Of a DNA stretch of 64,000 bases, positions 50,037 to 59,356 are shown piece by piece. Both the position numbers and the translations under genes were made by a program. This DNA is from XYD1-FULL-44-32 sp964355855 (lineage in GTDB: Bacteria; Patescibacteriota; Minisyncoccia; Phycocordibacterales; XYD1-FULL-46-19), in the NCBI GenBank assembly GCA_964355855.1, contig CAYHFD010000002.1, forward strand, positions 1 to 64,000. Reading direction: 5' to 3'. Under the pieces are notes generated by a model that worked only from the letters and a program-made list of their open reading frames with translations, ran no database searches and was not told the origin of the DNA. Numbering within the stretch: the stretch's first letter is position 1; the number at the start of each line of letters is the position of its first letter.

Positions 50037-50225
50037 CCGAGCACTACAGTGTGCATTATTTTGTGAGTTGAAAAATGATTTGACCGAGCCGTCGATGAAA
50101 TTGCCGCCCAAGGCGTGGCGATTTGCAAAGGGTTGAGTCACCAGGGATGAACCATAACTGTCGACGTTATCTCATCCCATCATTTTTCAGTTCACAATTT
50201 AAATTGTGCATAGTGTAGTGCTCGG
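50037..50225 (+). other. IVS-like extension in 23S helix 25
   Basis: 189 nt closed by CCGAGCACTACA / TGTAGTGCTCGG, where E. coli has a short hairpin. Inner stems include TGAAAAATGAT/ATCATTTTTCA. No group I core is seen. Helix 25 is a known site of excised intervening sequences in other bacteria. Confidence 0.7.
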
Positions 50226-51529
50226 TGACCGCGTGCCTATTGAAGAATGAGCCAACGAGTTTATGCGTACTGCAGGCTAAGCCCTTCTGGGGTGGAGCCA
50301 CAGGGAAACCAAGTGTGAATAGCGCATTTGTAGTCCGCATAAGACCCGAAGCCAGGTGAGCTTGCCATGGGCAGGATGAACCCCACAGAAATGTGGGGGG
50401 AGGTCCGAACCGGTTAGCCGTGCAATACTATCGGATGACCTGTGGTAGGGAGTGAAAAGCTAATCGAACCTGGTAATAGCTGGTTCTCTCCGAAATATCT
50501 TTAGGGGTAGCGTCAGATGTTCCTTCTGGGGGTAGAGCACTGGAAGAGTCGAACAGGGAGAAATCTCGTCGATTCTATCAAACTCCGAATACCAGAAACT
50601 AAAAGTCTGGCAGTTAGACTCCGGGCGCTAAGGTCCGGTGGTCGAAAGGGAAACAGCCCTGATCTCAATCTAAGGTCCCTAAATTCATGCTAAGTGCACT
50701 TAAGGAGGTGAAATTTCTCCGACAATGAGGAGGTTGGCTTAGAAGCAGCCATCCTTTAAAGAAAGCGTAATAGCTCACTCATTCAGAGATCTTGCGCCGC
50801 AAATAATCGGGGCTAAGCATGGTACCGAAGGTGAGGATGTCATCTATTTTCGAATAGGTGGCGTGGTAGGAGAGCGTTCCAATCCGCGGTGAAGCAGTGT
50901 CGTGAGGCACTGTGGAGCGTTTGGAAGTGAGAATGTTGGCACAAGTAACCGCAAGGCAGGTGAGATCCCTGCCCGCCGAAAGATCAAGGTTTCCTTGGCA
51001 ATGGTGATCAGCCAAGGGTTAGTCGGGCCTAAGCCGATGGTGAAAACCGCAGGCGATGGACACACGGTTAATATTCCGTGACTTCTGTAATGTGCGATGG
51101 GGAGACGGAGTGCAGTATGTCAAGCGTATTATTGGATTTATGTTCGGGCCGTTAGGAAGTACTCTAGGTAAATCCGGAGTACATTATTCCAAGCGGAGCG
51201 AAAACGCGGTGGTCTCCACCGTGAATTTGACAAAGCGCGCTTCCAAGAAAAGCCTCTAAGCTTCAACATTATAGAAACCGTACCGCAAACCGACACAGGT
51301 GATCAGGTCGAGAAGACCAAGGCGAACGGGTGATTGCTCCTCAAGGAACTCGGCAAAAAAGCGGCCGTAAGTTTGCAATAAGGCCTTCCTAACCCCGCGC
51401 AAGCGGGACGGACGCAGCTAAAGAATCCCTGGCGACTGTTTATCAAAAACACAGCTCCCTGCGAACTCGTAAGAGTATGTATAGGGGGTGACACCTGACC
51501 AATGCCCGAAGGTCAAATAAGGTGGGTGT

Positions 51530-51608
51530 GCGCATCACACTGCGTGTGATACTGATATATCGATATATCAAAATTTCGAAATATCAGCATCGTGCTTGGC
51601 GTGATGCG
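51530..51608 (+). other. Helix 68 extension of 23S
   Basis: Extended hairpin with CGCATCAC/GTGATGCG at its base and an 18-nt perfect palindrome TGATATATCGATATATCA (51553-51570) at the tip. Confidence 0.55.
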
Positions 51609-51665
51609 TATGCTTGCTCTATAAGCCCGGGTGAATGTCGGCGATAACTATAATCGTCCTAAGGT

Positions 51666-51927
51666 TCCGTGTTCGATTTTAAAATCGAACACGGAACGGA
51701 TTGGGGCGATGTATAGCGAGTGTGATAAACAGAAGACAAAATATACCAATCAAAAGCTACCTCAGCGCGCGGTAACGCGTGCATGATCCACATGGCACGA
51801 AGAGACTATACGCCATGCTCCCTAAAACATTTGCTTTGCAAATGTTCGGGCGAACATTTTGTTTACAAAATGTTTTAGCCAGCAAAAATTAGGGATGAAG
51901 ATATAGTCCTTATGTGAGGAATATAAG
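51666..51927 (+). ncRNA. Group I intron in 23S after U1931 (E. coli numbering)
   Basis: 262 nt between exon CCTAAGGT and exon AGCGAAATTCC, splitting the usual CCTAAGGTAGCGAAATTCC. A G ends the intron and a U ends the 5' exon. The conserved P7 core is visible: AGACTATA (51803-51810) with GAAGATATAGTCC (51897-51909). It starts with a 15-bp perfect hairpin (TCCGTGTTCGATTTT and complement). No homing endonuclease ORF. Position 1931 is a known intron site in Thermotoga and others. Confidence 0.88.
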
Positions 51928-52528
51928 AGCGAAATTCCTTGTCTGGTAAGTTCAGACGTGCACGAATGGTGTAACGACTGGGGAACTGTCTCGAGGAGTA
52001 GCCCGGTGAAAATGCAATGGGGGTGAAGATGCCCTCTACCTGCAGCTAGACGAAAAGACCCCAGGAGCTTTACTGCAGCTTGATATTGAGCTTACGTTTT
52101 TACTGCGTAGCATAGGTGGGAGACTTTGAAGCGTCGCTTTCGGGTGATGTGGAGTCAACAGTGAAATACCACTCTGTAAAAATGTATGTTCTAACCACGG
52201 TGTAAACCATCGTGAGACAGTATCTGGTAGGTAGTTTTAGTGGGGCGCTATCCTCCTAAAAAGTAACGGAGGAGTCTATTAAGGTCCTCTAGGCGCGAAT
52301 GGAAACCGTGCCGATAGTGTAATGGCATAAGAGGGCTTGACTGCAAGACGTACATGTCAAGCAGATGCGAAAGCAGAGCATAGTGAACCGACGGTCCGCC
52401 TTAGAAACGGCCGAAGATCAACGGATAAAAGCTACCCTGGGGATAACAGGCTGGTACCGCCCAAGCGTCCATAGCGACGGCGGTGTTCGGCACCTCGATG
52501 TCGGCTCATCTTATCCTGGGGCTGGAGA

Positions 52529-52561
<33 letters not shown>

Positions 52562-52588
52562 AAGATACGCGAGCTGGGTTCAAACCGT

Positions 52589-53159
52589 ACTGAGACTAAT
52601 TTTAAAAAATTGGTAGAAGTGCAGTTTGAATCCCTTCGAGTTTTTCGTTTATGAAATTAAGTATAGGAACCCCGCCGGCGCGTAAAGCTATGGCGGGTGA
52701 GACAACCATAATCACGGCGGCGTAATGTAGCAATATATTACGAAATGCTGACTTATATCGGTGAAACCCTATTTGACGCGGAAATATGCGGAACTAACGC
52801 AGACAAATGCGGAAAAGGGCAATACCGAGGGAAATCGTGAACTTTATTGAGGAAATTGATCTTTTTTTTGGGGTAGTGTAGTGGGCACATTTCTGGGTTT
52901 AATCCCAAGTAAGCTAATGACAATCGGGCCTAAAATAGTTTAGATCTTTCAAGGTCTAAGCCGTACGGAAACCGTCACGTTGGCAAGCGAAAAAGAGCGA
53001 GTTCAACTTTCGCACCCCTTATGTTTTTGAAGCAATCGAGATGATTGCTTCTTCAATAAAGTTCACGATACCCGTAGAGACTGAACGTTAGCCAACCGGG
53101 CACATGAGAGTACCGGTTGAAGATACAGTCCGATGCACTTAGTAATAAGTGAAAACATG
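52589..53159 (+). ncRNA. Group I intron in 23S after U2593 (E. coli numbering)
   Basis: 571 nt between exon GGGTTCAAACCGT and exon CGTGAGACAGG, the same site as the Chlamydomonas chloroplast LSU intron (I-CreI site). P7 core: GTAGAGACTGAACG (53074 on) with AAGATACAGTCC (53120-53131). The peripheral loop carries a palindromic repeat (52671-52697). No endonuclease ORF of credible length. Confidence 0.88.
52671..52697. repeat. Palindromic repeat inside the L2593 intron
   Basis: CCCGCCGGCGCGTAAAGCTA then TGGCGGG; near copy of the element in ileS (20324-20349). Confidence 0.75.
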
Positions 53160-53222
53160 CGTGAGACAGGTTGGTCTCCTATCTGCTGCAGGCGTTGATA
53201 CTTGAGAGGATTTGTCTCTAGT

Positions 53223-53595
53223 AAGAAATTGCTACTTGACGAAGAAATTTGTCATGACAATTTGGCTAATAACGGTGAAGCCTTCATAAATATATCTGGC
53301 AACTGGATACTATAATGGTTCTAGTCCGCCCAATAGTGTATAATGACTTGAGGACCAGATAATTTTTAAGGTAATACCGTGGGAAGTCGCCGAAGCACCA
53401 TCTTGGTGCTCGGTTGACCCCGTAACGACTTGTTTTGAGCTTCATTTTAATGAGGCAAGATAAACGGACTTATACAATGGCGAATCATTTCTTTGAAAAT
53501 GACGGCTTGTATGGGTAATATGCCAACCCTTCCTTCGTTTTACAACGAAAAAGGTGAAGATATAGTCTGTGCTCCTAGAAATAGGGGAATAAACG
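53223..53595 (+). ncRNA. Group I intron in the 23S sarcin-ricin loop
   Basis: 373 nt between exon CTCTAGT and exon ACGAGAGGACC, i.e. between U2656 and A2657 (E. coli numbering). 5' exon TAGT can pair with GCTA inside the intron giving the usual U-G at the splice site. S-type core AAGATATAGTCT (53557-53568) with a candidate partner GGACTTATAC (53466-53475). It ends in G. No ORF. Confidence 0.8.
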
Positions 53596-53674
53596 ACGAG
53601 AGGACCGAGATGAACTGACCTCTGGTCTGCCTGCTGTCCCGCCCGGGGCATCGCAGGGTAGCTATGTCGGGAAT

Positions 53675-53707
<33 letters not shown>

Positions 53708-53933
53708 AACCTCAAGATTAGGTATCGTTATGAGACCCGTGAGAGATGATCACGTTGATAGGCACTAGGTGTAAGCACAGCAATGTGTTCAGCCGTGGTG
53801 TACTAATTCGTCCATTCCTATTAGGAAATTTGGAAATCAATCCCAGTTGGAAAGCAAAAATGCTTCCAACGGGGCAAGTTTTTTGATTGTTCCAAAATAC
53901 AATGTTGTTTCTATATAAAATAAATTGGGATTA

Positions 53934-54049
53934 TGTGTTTTGGCGGTTTGACGCGGTGGTCACACCTCTTACCATTCCGAACAGAGAAGTTAAGCACCGT
54001 AGTGGCGATGGTACTTGCAAAGGGAGAGTAGCTAGCCGCCAGAACACAC
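53934..54049 (+). rRNA. rrf: 5S ribosomal RNA
   Basis: 116 nt; TGTGTTTTGGCGG at the 5' end pairs with CCGCCAGAACACA at the 3' end over 13 bp. Core CTTACCATTCCGAACAGAGA and GTAGTGGCGATGGTACTTGC are typical. About 100 bases after 23S. Confidence 0.95.
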
Positions 54050-54063
54050 AATCTCAATTTTTA

Positions 54064-54096
54064 GCAAAAAACCTATCATCTTGATAGGTTTTTTGC
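54064..54096 (+). terminator. Terminator of the rRNA unit
   Basis: GCAAAAAACCTATCA, loop TCT, and exact complement ending TTTTTTGC. Confidence 0.9.
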
Positions 54097-54249
54097 TTTG
54101 GCGGTTTGACTTGTGGTCCCGACTTACAGTCGCTGTACACCTTTTGGCTATTTTGTTCGCAGTGCTCCAAAATATCACAAAAGCTTTTGTAGTGCTCGAC
54201 TTGCTCGCACTACAACCTCTTACCATTCCGAACAGAGAAGTTAAAGTTT

Positions 54250-55354
54250 GCCGGTGAGTTCAACAATCAATCGCAACACTTGTATTAAGATACAGGTATC
54301 ATGCAAAAAATTAAAAGACGAGACTACAAGCGAGAATTCAACCAACTCACACTCGATGATCGCATCAGGATCGAGATCAAGTATCGGGAAGGCTTGAGCT
54401 TTAGAGATATTGCTACGCATCTCGGTCAAGGTCGAACGGCCGGATCAATCTGTAGAGAAGTCGATGGAAGACCCAGGAAAGGAGTCGGGAAATACTAGGC
54501 TCACGCGAGTCACGCGAAAGCACTTGAGAGAAGGTTTGGAAAGAAAGATTTTCGGCTGAAGAACAATCTCATCCGCTCGTATGTACAAGAAAAGATGAAG
54601 ATTGGCTGGTCTCCCGAACAAGTTTCAATTCGTCTCCCGATTGATCATCCCGGCAATGACATATCGTATGAAGCCATATACCAATTTGTGTATGCTCAAA
54701 TTGATCGGTACAACAGCGGAAAGGCAAAAGAGGGTTGTGAGGATTTGAGACCATACCTACCTCGCAGACATACAAGGAGGCAGACAAAGGGCTTCAGACA
54801 GGCACGAAAGATGTATCTGCCGGCACTACCTTCAATTGAAAACAGACCAGCCATCGTAGACAAAAGAACACGCATTGGTGACTGGGAAGATGATACTATG
54901 GTTTCAAGACAAAGCCCTGATCGATTGAAGACCATCAATGAACGAGTCTCTGGTATTGTGCTCATTGGAAAGATGAGAGAAGGAACTATATCTGAATCCA
55001 ACAGAGTGGTACATGAAAGGCTTGGTAAAATACCAAAGGAAATCAGGAGGACTCTCACACGAGATCGAGGTATGGAAAATCTTGGCTACCAAGAGATTGA
55101 AAAAGAATTGAATATCTCTTGCTACTTTGCCAGAGCGTATTGCTCACAAGACCGAGGATCAAACGAGAATGTGAATGGTCTCATACGACGATTCTTTCCA
55201 AAGAAAACAGACTTTAGAAAGGTATCTGATGAGGAGATTAACCGAGCCGAATTTCTTCTGAACTCCAGGCCGAGGAAAAGACATCGTGGAAAAACTCCAC
55301 TTGAAGTATTATTAGAGCGTACTGGTGTTGCAATTACTTATTGAATTCAGCGCC
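54250..55354 (+). mobile_element. IS30-family insertion sequence
   Basis: About 1.1 kb with imperfect ~30-bp terminal inverted repeats: left 54250-54279 (GAGTTCAACAATCAATCGCA region) and right 55325-55354, 23 of 30 positions matching, inner ends CGCAACAC/GTGTTGCA. Contains one transposase gene. No clear target duplication seen. It lies within the broken second 5S copy. Confidence 0.8.
54301..55344 (+). pseudogene. IS30-family transposase interrupted by an in-frame amber codon
   Basis: One frame of 348 codons with a TAG at 54496-54498 after GVGKY. N-terminal HTH (FNQLTLDDRIRIEIKYREGLSFRDIATHLG), then after the stop MKIGWSPEQVSIRLP and the DDE domain: IGDWEDDTMVS, LTRDRGMEN, and SQDRGSNENVNGLIRRFFPK. 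Apart from the TAG the gene looks complete, so inactivation is recent, or the TAG is read through or misread. The parts could also be translated separately. Confidence 0.85.
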
Positions 55355-55396
55355 ATGGGTTTAGACTTTCCGGTATGAAACTGGTAGAGTTTTAGG

Positions 55397-56092
55397 ATGG
55401 AATCACCAGAACAAATAGGAGGAAAAGATTTTATAAAAGATAATATTTCTTTATCTAACCTTAGTAAAGGAGACTTTGTTTCTGTAGAAGAATTTAAAGT
55501 TAATAAAGAAAAACAAAGTGATGAAAAGAGATCCGTTATAAAAGAATACGATTTGTCATCAATAGACGACCTTTTTAGAGATAAAAACCTATCCCTAGAA
55601 GAGAAAGCTCATATTTTAAAAAGAAGACAAGAGTTTACACAAAAATTCTACAGCGATCTTCCTTCAGTTGTTGTTAAGAGTCAATTTATTTTAGGAAGAG
55701 GTTCAAATAATCAATCTACTATTTTTGAGGTTCAAGATAAAGTAAATGATTATTACACTACAGACGAAGACGGTAAAATTGTCCGTGAATTAAATATCCA
55801 ACAAAAAGAGAATCTAGTAAGAGAACTAGAATATTTTATAACTAGAACATACGATTTCCTTAATCAAAAAGACGAGGCATTCCCAGAGAGTTATGACGAG
55901 TATCATTCATTTTTTCCTGATGTTCACGTAAATAATTTAGTAGTAACCTCTGAGGGTCATCTTCGGATAATAGATACAAACATGTACAAGCATCTTTGGG
56001 AAGAAGACTCTACTTATGAAGATTGTGAAAGAAGACTCAATGAACTTAAGCAGATTAAGGAACGCATAGGAGTATCGTTAAAGACAAATTAA
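55397..56092 (+). CDS. Hypothetical protein, possibly kinase-like
   Basis: 231 aa, AT-rich, acidic. FFPDVHVNNLVVTSEGHLRIIDTN recalls the catalytic loop and metal Asp of aminoglycoside-kinase-like folds (H/D...N, then ID), but the catalytic Asp position is not certain and no N-lobe Lys was identified. It sits between the IS30 element and the 3' remains of the 5S copy, so it may be passenger DNA. Function not assigned. Confidence 0.5.
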   Translation: MESPEQIGGKDFIKDNISLSNLSKGDFVSVEEFKVNKEKQSDEKRSVIKEYDLSSIDDLFRDKNLSLEEKAHILKRRQEFTQKFYSDLPSVVVKSQFILGRGSNNQSTIFEVQDKVNDYYTTDEDGKIVRELNIQQKENLVRELEYFITRTYDFLNQKDEAFPESYDEYHSFFPDVHVNNLVVTSEGHLRIIDTNMYKHLWEEDSTYEDCERRLNELKQIKERIGVSLKTN

Positions 56093-56155
56093 GGGTTCAT
56101 CCACCAGTGGCGACCGTGTCCGTGCTCTACTATGGAGTGGTATTTGCAAAGGTAG

Positions 56156-56246
56156 AGCCCGCCCGCAACGCCTGAGCTTGCGATGGCGGGCGGGTAGCTA
56201 GCCGCCCGCCTGCCATCGCCTACGGCTTCAGCCAATGGCGGGCAGG
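56156..56246. repeat. Two GC-rich palindromic repeats
   Basis: CCCGCCCGCAACGCC...GGCGGGCGGG and CGCCCGCCTGCCATCGCC...GGCGGGCAGG, inserted on both sides of GTAGCTAGCCGCC of the 5S remnant. The latter recalls the palindrome near 47550. Confidence 0.7.
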
Positions 56247-56314
56247 CCAGAACAAAGAATTCGAATACAAATCAAAAACTACCCGCCCTCCTTTGGAGGG
56301 CGGGTAGTTTTTGG

Positions 56315-56320
56315 TATACT
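56315..56320 (+). promoter_or_regulatory. -10 box
   Basis: TATACT 9 bases before ATG 56330; the preceding GCCCGCCCTC/GAGGGCGGGTAGTTTTT hairpin with a T run is a terminator for the upstream unit. Confidence 0.5.
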
Positions 56321-56329
56321 GTCACTAAT

Positions 56330-57088
56330 ATGTCTTGGCGTAGTCAACGACGATTTTCGATAGTATTAGCGGTGGCCATGTTTTTTGCGGTGGTTTTTGG
56401 TGGTTGGTATTATTTTCATAAACCAGAGCCGTCTTGTACTGATAGCCTTTTAAATCAAGGGGAGATTGATATTGACTGCGGTGGTCCATGTGCCAAAGTC
56501 TGTCGAGCAGAAGTTTTACCGCTAGTGGTATTGTGGACTAGGGCCAACGAGATAAAACCCGGAGTTTATTCGGTTGTTTCCTATATTGAAAATCCTAACC
56601 GCTCGGTTGGGATTCCAGAATTGCCATTTGAAATTGTCTTGGTCGACGCCGAGGGTCAGGAAGTAGTCAAAACCAAAGGAAAATCCTTTGCTAATCCCAA
56701 AGAAGGATTTGTTATTTTTGAGGGTAATATCTCGGCGCCAGCTGGTCTGGTCATTGGTGCTTTCTTAGAATTTTCTGATACTTTGGTTTGGCGAAGACTG
56801 GAAGCCCGGCAACCAAATGTTGTGGTGCAAAAAAAAGGTTTTGAGACTGAACCTGTACCGCGCTTAATTGCTGATATAACCAACCTTATCACTAAGCCAG
56901 TTTCTAACATAGTTATTCCGGTGGTCATTTCCGACAAAGAAGGTAACGTAATATCTTCCAGTGCGACGGTTGTTGATACTGTCGCTGGGGGACAGACGAC
57001 AGAAATATATTTTACTTGGCCCCTGGCTTTACCCAGTGAACCAGTTTTCTTTGATTTTTACCCTCGCCAGAATTTCTATAATGATTGA
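56330..57088 (+). CDS. Membrane-anchored protein with Cys-rich motif
   Basis: 252 aa. One N-terminal helix (IVLAVAMFFAVVFGGWYYF), a motif SCTDSLLNQGEIDIDCGGPC followed by KVC (four or more Cys, the DxDCGGxC pattern seen in extracellular proteins), and two beta domains with VYSVVSYIENPN and PVSNIVIPVVISDKEGN. It probably faces the outside. Partner of rodA, which starts 11 bases after its stop, suggesting an envelope role. Confidence 0.65.
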   Translation: MSWRSQRRFSIVLAVAMFFAVVFGGWYYFHKPEPSCTDSLLNQGEIDIDCGGPCAKVCRAEVLPLVVLWTRANEIKPGVYSVVSYIENPNRSVGIPELPFEIVLVDAEGQEVVKTKGKSFANPKEGFVIFEGNISAPAGLVIGAFLEFSDTLVWRRLEARQPNVVVQKKGFETEPVPRLIADITNLITKPVSNIVIPVVISDKEGNVISSSATVVDTVAGGQTTEIYFTWPLALPSEPVFFDFYPRQNFYND

Positions 57089-57099
57089 TAAAATTGGCC

Positions 57100-58239
57100 A
57101 TGTTCAGATCATTTTCTGGTTTTTTTGAAAGACTGTCTATTGATTGGGTTCTTTTGTTGTCAGTTATTCCACTGCTTTTGGCTGGTTTAGTGACCATGAA
57201 TTCGTTCACGGCTGACAGTTATTATTTTGATCGTCAGCTAGTTTGGATCGGTATTTCCTTAGCCATTTTTTTTATTGCTAGTTTTGTTGATTGGCGCTTT
57301 TTGCGTCGCAGTGGAGTAGTAATAGTTATTTATTTGGCGGGACTGGCTTTGCTTTTGGTAGTGGCGACCGTTGGTCAAGTGACGAGAAACGTCGAAAGCT
57401 GGTTGTCTTTTGGTGGGGTATCAATTCAACCGGCGGAATTTATGAAGTTGGTTGTTATTATAATTTTGGCTAAATATTTTACCCGGCGCCATATTGAAAT
57501 TGCTAATATCCGTCATATTATTTTGTCTGGTTTATATGCCGTAGTGCCTTTTGTGTTGGTGGCCATACAACCAGATTTTGGATCGGCTTTAATTATTTTT
57601 GCTATTTGGTTGGGAATGACGATGGTCTCGGGAATTTCCAATAAACATCTTCTTTTGGTTTTTGTGGTGGGGGCGGTTAGTTTCTGGGGATTATGGGGTT
57701 TTGTTTTTGCCGACTATCAAAAGGCCCGGATTATGACATTTATATATCCTCTGGCCGATATTCGCGGTTCTGGTTATAACGCTTTTCAGTCGATGGTCGC
57801 TGTTGGCTCGGGTCAAATCTTGGGCAAGGGCGTTGGCTATGGTACGCAATCACGATTACAGTTTTTGCCCGAGCATCAAACCGATTTTATTTTTGCCGCT
57901 TTTGCCGAAGAGTGGGGGTATGTTGGGGTTATTTTGGTTTTTATTTTATTTGGTATTATTATTTGGCGGATTATAAAAACTTCTTTACACGGGGCAACTA
58001 ATTTTGAAATTTTATTTGGCATGGGTCTGGCCATTTTTTTAGTCGCTCATTTTGTTATTCATATTGGAATGAATATCGGTATTTTGCCGGTTACGGGCTT
58101 ACCGGTGTCTTTTCTTTCTTACGGTGGGTCGCATATGCTCACCGTGTTTTTGGGGCTGGGGATTCTAATGGGCATGCGCCGTTATTCCCACGCCTATCAT
58201 CGCGACGATGTCTATAATGAGTTTATCGGGCCACGGTAG
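57100..58239 (+). CDS. rodA: Rod-shape protein RodA (SEDS glycosyltransferase)
   Basis: 379 aa from ATG 57100; a longer TTG start at 57085 is less likely. Ten membrane helices. Diagnostic SEDS parts: WLSFGGVSIQPAEFMKL, QPDFGSAL, GSGYNAFQSMVAVGSGQILGKG, FLPEHQTDFIFAAFAEEWG and LPVTGLPVSFLSYGGSHML. Peptidoglycan glycan-chain polymerase of the elongasome. The RLQFLPEHQTDFIF form is closer to RodA than to FtsW. Confidence 0.9.
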   Translation: MFRSFSGFFERLSIDWVLLLSVIPLLLAGLVTMNSFTADSYYFDRQLVWIGISLAIFFIASFVDWRFLRRSGVVIVIYLAGLALLLVVATVGQVTRNVESWLSFGGVSIQPAEFMKLVVIIILAKYFTRRHIEIANIRHIILSGLYAVVPFVLVAIQPDFGSALIIFAIWLGMTMVSGISNKHLLLVFVVGAVSFWGLWGFVFADYQKARIMTFIYPLADIRGSGYNAFQSMVAVGSGQILGKGVGYGTQSRLQFLPEHQTDFIFAAFAEEWGYVGVILVFILFGIIIWRIIKTSLHGATNFEILFGMGLAIFLVAHFVIHIGMNIGILPVTGLPVSFLSYGGSHMLTVFLGLGILMGMRRYSHAYHRDDVYNEFIGPR

Positions 58240-58296
58240 AATGGCCGTTATTTTAAAATATGCTAGTATTTAATCATTAATTTATTGCGTTTTTAT

Positions 58297-59352
58297 ATGA
58301 AATATAATAAAGGTTTTTTCACTGTTGGGGTAGTAGTTATTAGTTTTTTAGTATTAAGTTTTATTGGAGTGGCAGGAGTAGGACTAATGGAATATACTAA
58401 AAAAAATAACCCAACAATAGCCACATCTACGGTAAACAGTATAGATCAAGGATTAATTGAAAATAAAACCTTGCCCGTAGAAAAATCAGTAGCTAAACTA
58501 AATACCCAAGAGGTGGTTAATGTTAAAGTGCCAACAGCTAATAAACCTGTAGATGTCATAAAATTACCTACTGTTTCAGCCAAAACTATAAAATATACAG
58601 AGCCTTTTGGTCTTTATACTTTAGAGTATCCTACAAACTGGACGCTTGTTAATGCGGTAGACAGTTCTTTTTTTTCTAATTGGAAAGATAATTTATCAGG
58701 ATTTGAAATGGAGATTTTCTACATGCCGTTATTGGCTGTTTTGGAAAATTCTTCTGGGAATCCAAATGTTACTAAAAGTCTAACAAAAAGTATTATTGGC
58801 CGAAAAACTTGGTTGATAGAAAGTAGAGGAACGAATTTAAATAATAATCAAAAAATCCAAACAATTTACGCAATTGATTTGGGTATTCCTATTAAACTTG
58901 CTGGTAAAGACGATACTATGGCTCTAATAATTAGCGCCTCAAGGTATGACGATCAAGTGTGGAGTGTGATAAAAAGTATAACCATTAATACAAACAATGT
59001 TGCCATTGTTATATCTAAAATTACCGAATCCCTTGAGCATGCTAGAGTAGCGGCTGACGATGCTAGTATACAGGCAAATCTTGCTGGATTACGAACGGGT
59101 ATGGAGTTATTTCTTGTCAGAAATAAAACTTATAAAAACGCATGCTTAAGTGATGATAATGAATTTATGGTTGGTCGCTATTTGGAATCAATAAGAAAAA
59201 TAACGGGTACAGATAATTTAAATTGTGTCGATTCTAAAGATTCCTATGCCGTTTCTGCTCTATTGAGATCTGATAGATATTATTGTGTTGATAGTACTGG
59301 CTATGCAGGTCAAGTTTCATCATCAAATACTGGTACGGTTTGCAATAAGTAA
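58297..59352 (+). CDS. Membrane-anchored protein with pilin-like C-terminus
   Basis: 351 aa from ATG 58297. N-terminal helix (FFTVGVVVISFLVLSFIGVAG), Thr/Asn/Lys linker, a PsbP-like beta domain (FGLYTLEYPTNWTLV...), and a C-terminal 90-residue part with ARVAADDASIQANLAGLRTGMELFLVRN, Cys and YCVDSTGYAGQVSSSNTGTVC, like the disulfide-bonded tail of minor pilins. AT-rich codons compared with its neighbours. Convergent with the glycosyltransferase. Confidence 0.6.
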   Translation: MKYNKGFFTVGVVVISFLVLSFIGVAGVGLMEYTKKNNPTIATSTVNSIDQGLIENKTLPVEKSVAKLNTQEVVNVKVPTANKPVDVIKLPTVSAKTIKYTEPFGLYTLEYPTNWTLVNAVDSSFFSNWKDNLSGFEMEIFYMPLLAVLENSSGNPNVTKSLTKSIIGRKTWLIESRGTNLNNNQKIQTIYAIDLGIPIKLAGKDDTMALIISASRYDDQVWSVIKSITINTNNVAIVISKITESLEHARVAADDASIQANLAGLRTGMELFLVRNKTYKNACLSDDNEFMVGRYLESIRKITGTDNLNCVDSKDSYAVSALLRSDRYYCVDSTGYAGQVSSSNTGTVCNK

Positions 59353-59356
59353 TAAT

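Larger units (their letters stand above)
54098..56256 (+). pseudogene. Second 5S rRNA copy, broken by several insertions
   Basis: Pieces of a 5S gene in order: TGGCGGTTTGAC...GTGGTC (54098-54118), then ~95 bases of foreign sequence, ACCTCTTACCATTCCGAACA to GAAGTTAA (54215-54244), then the IS30 element and a cargo gene, then CACCAGTGGCGACCGTG...TATTTGCAAAGGTAGAG (about 56102-56157), GTAGCTAGCCGCC (56194-56206) and CCAGAAC (56247-56253), these last parts interrupted by palindromic repeats. Not a functional 5S. Confidence 0.78.
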
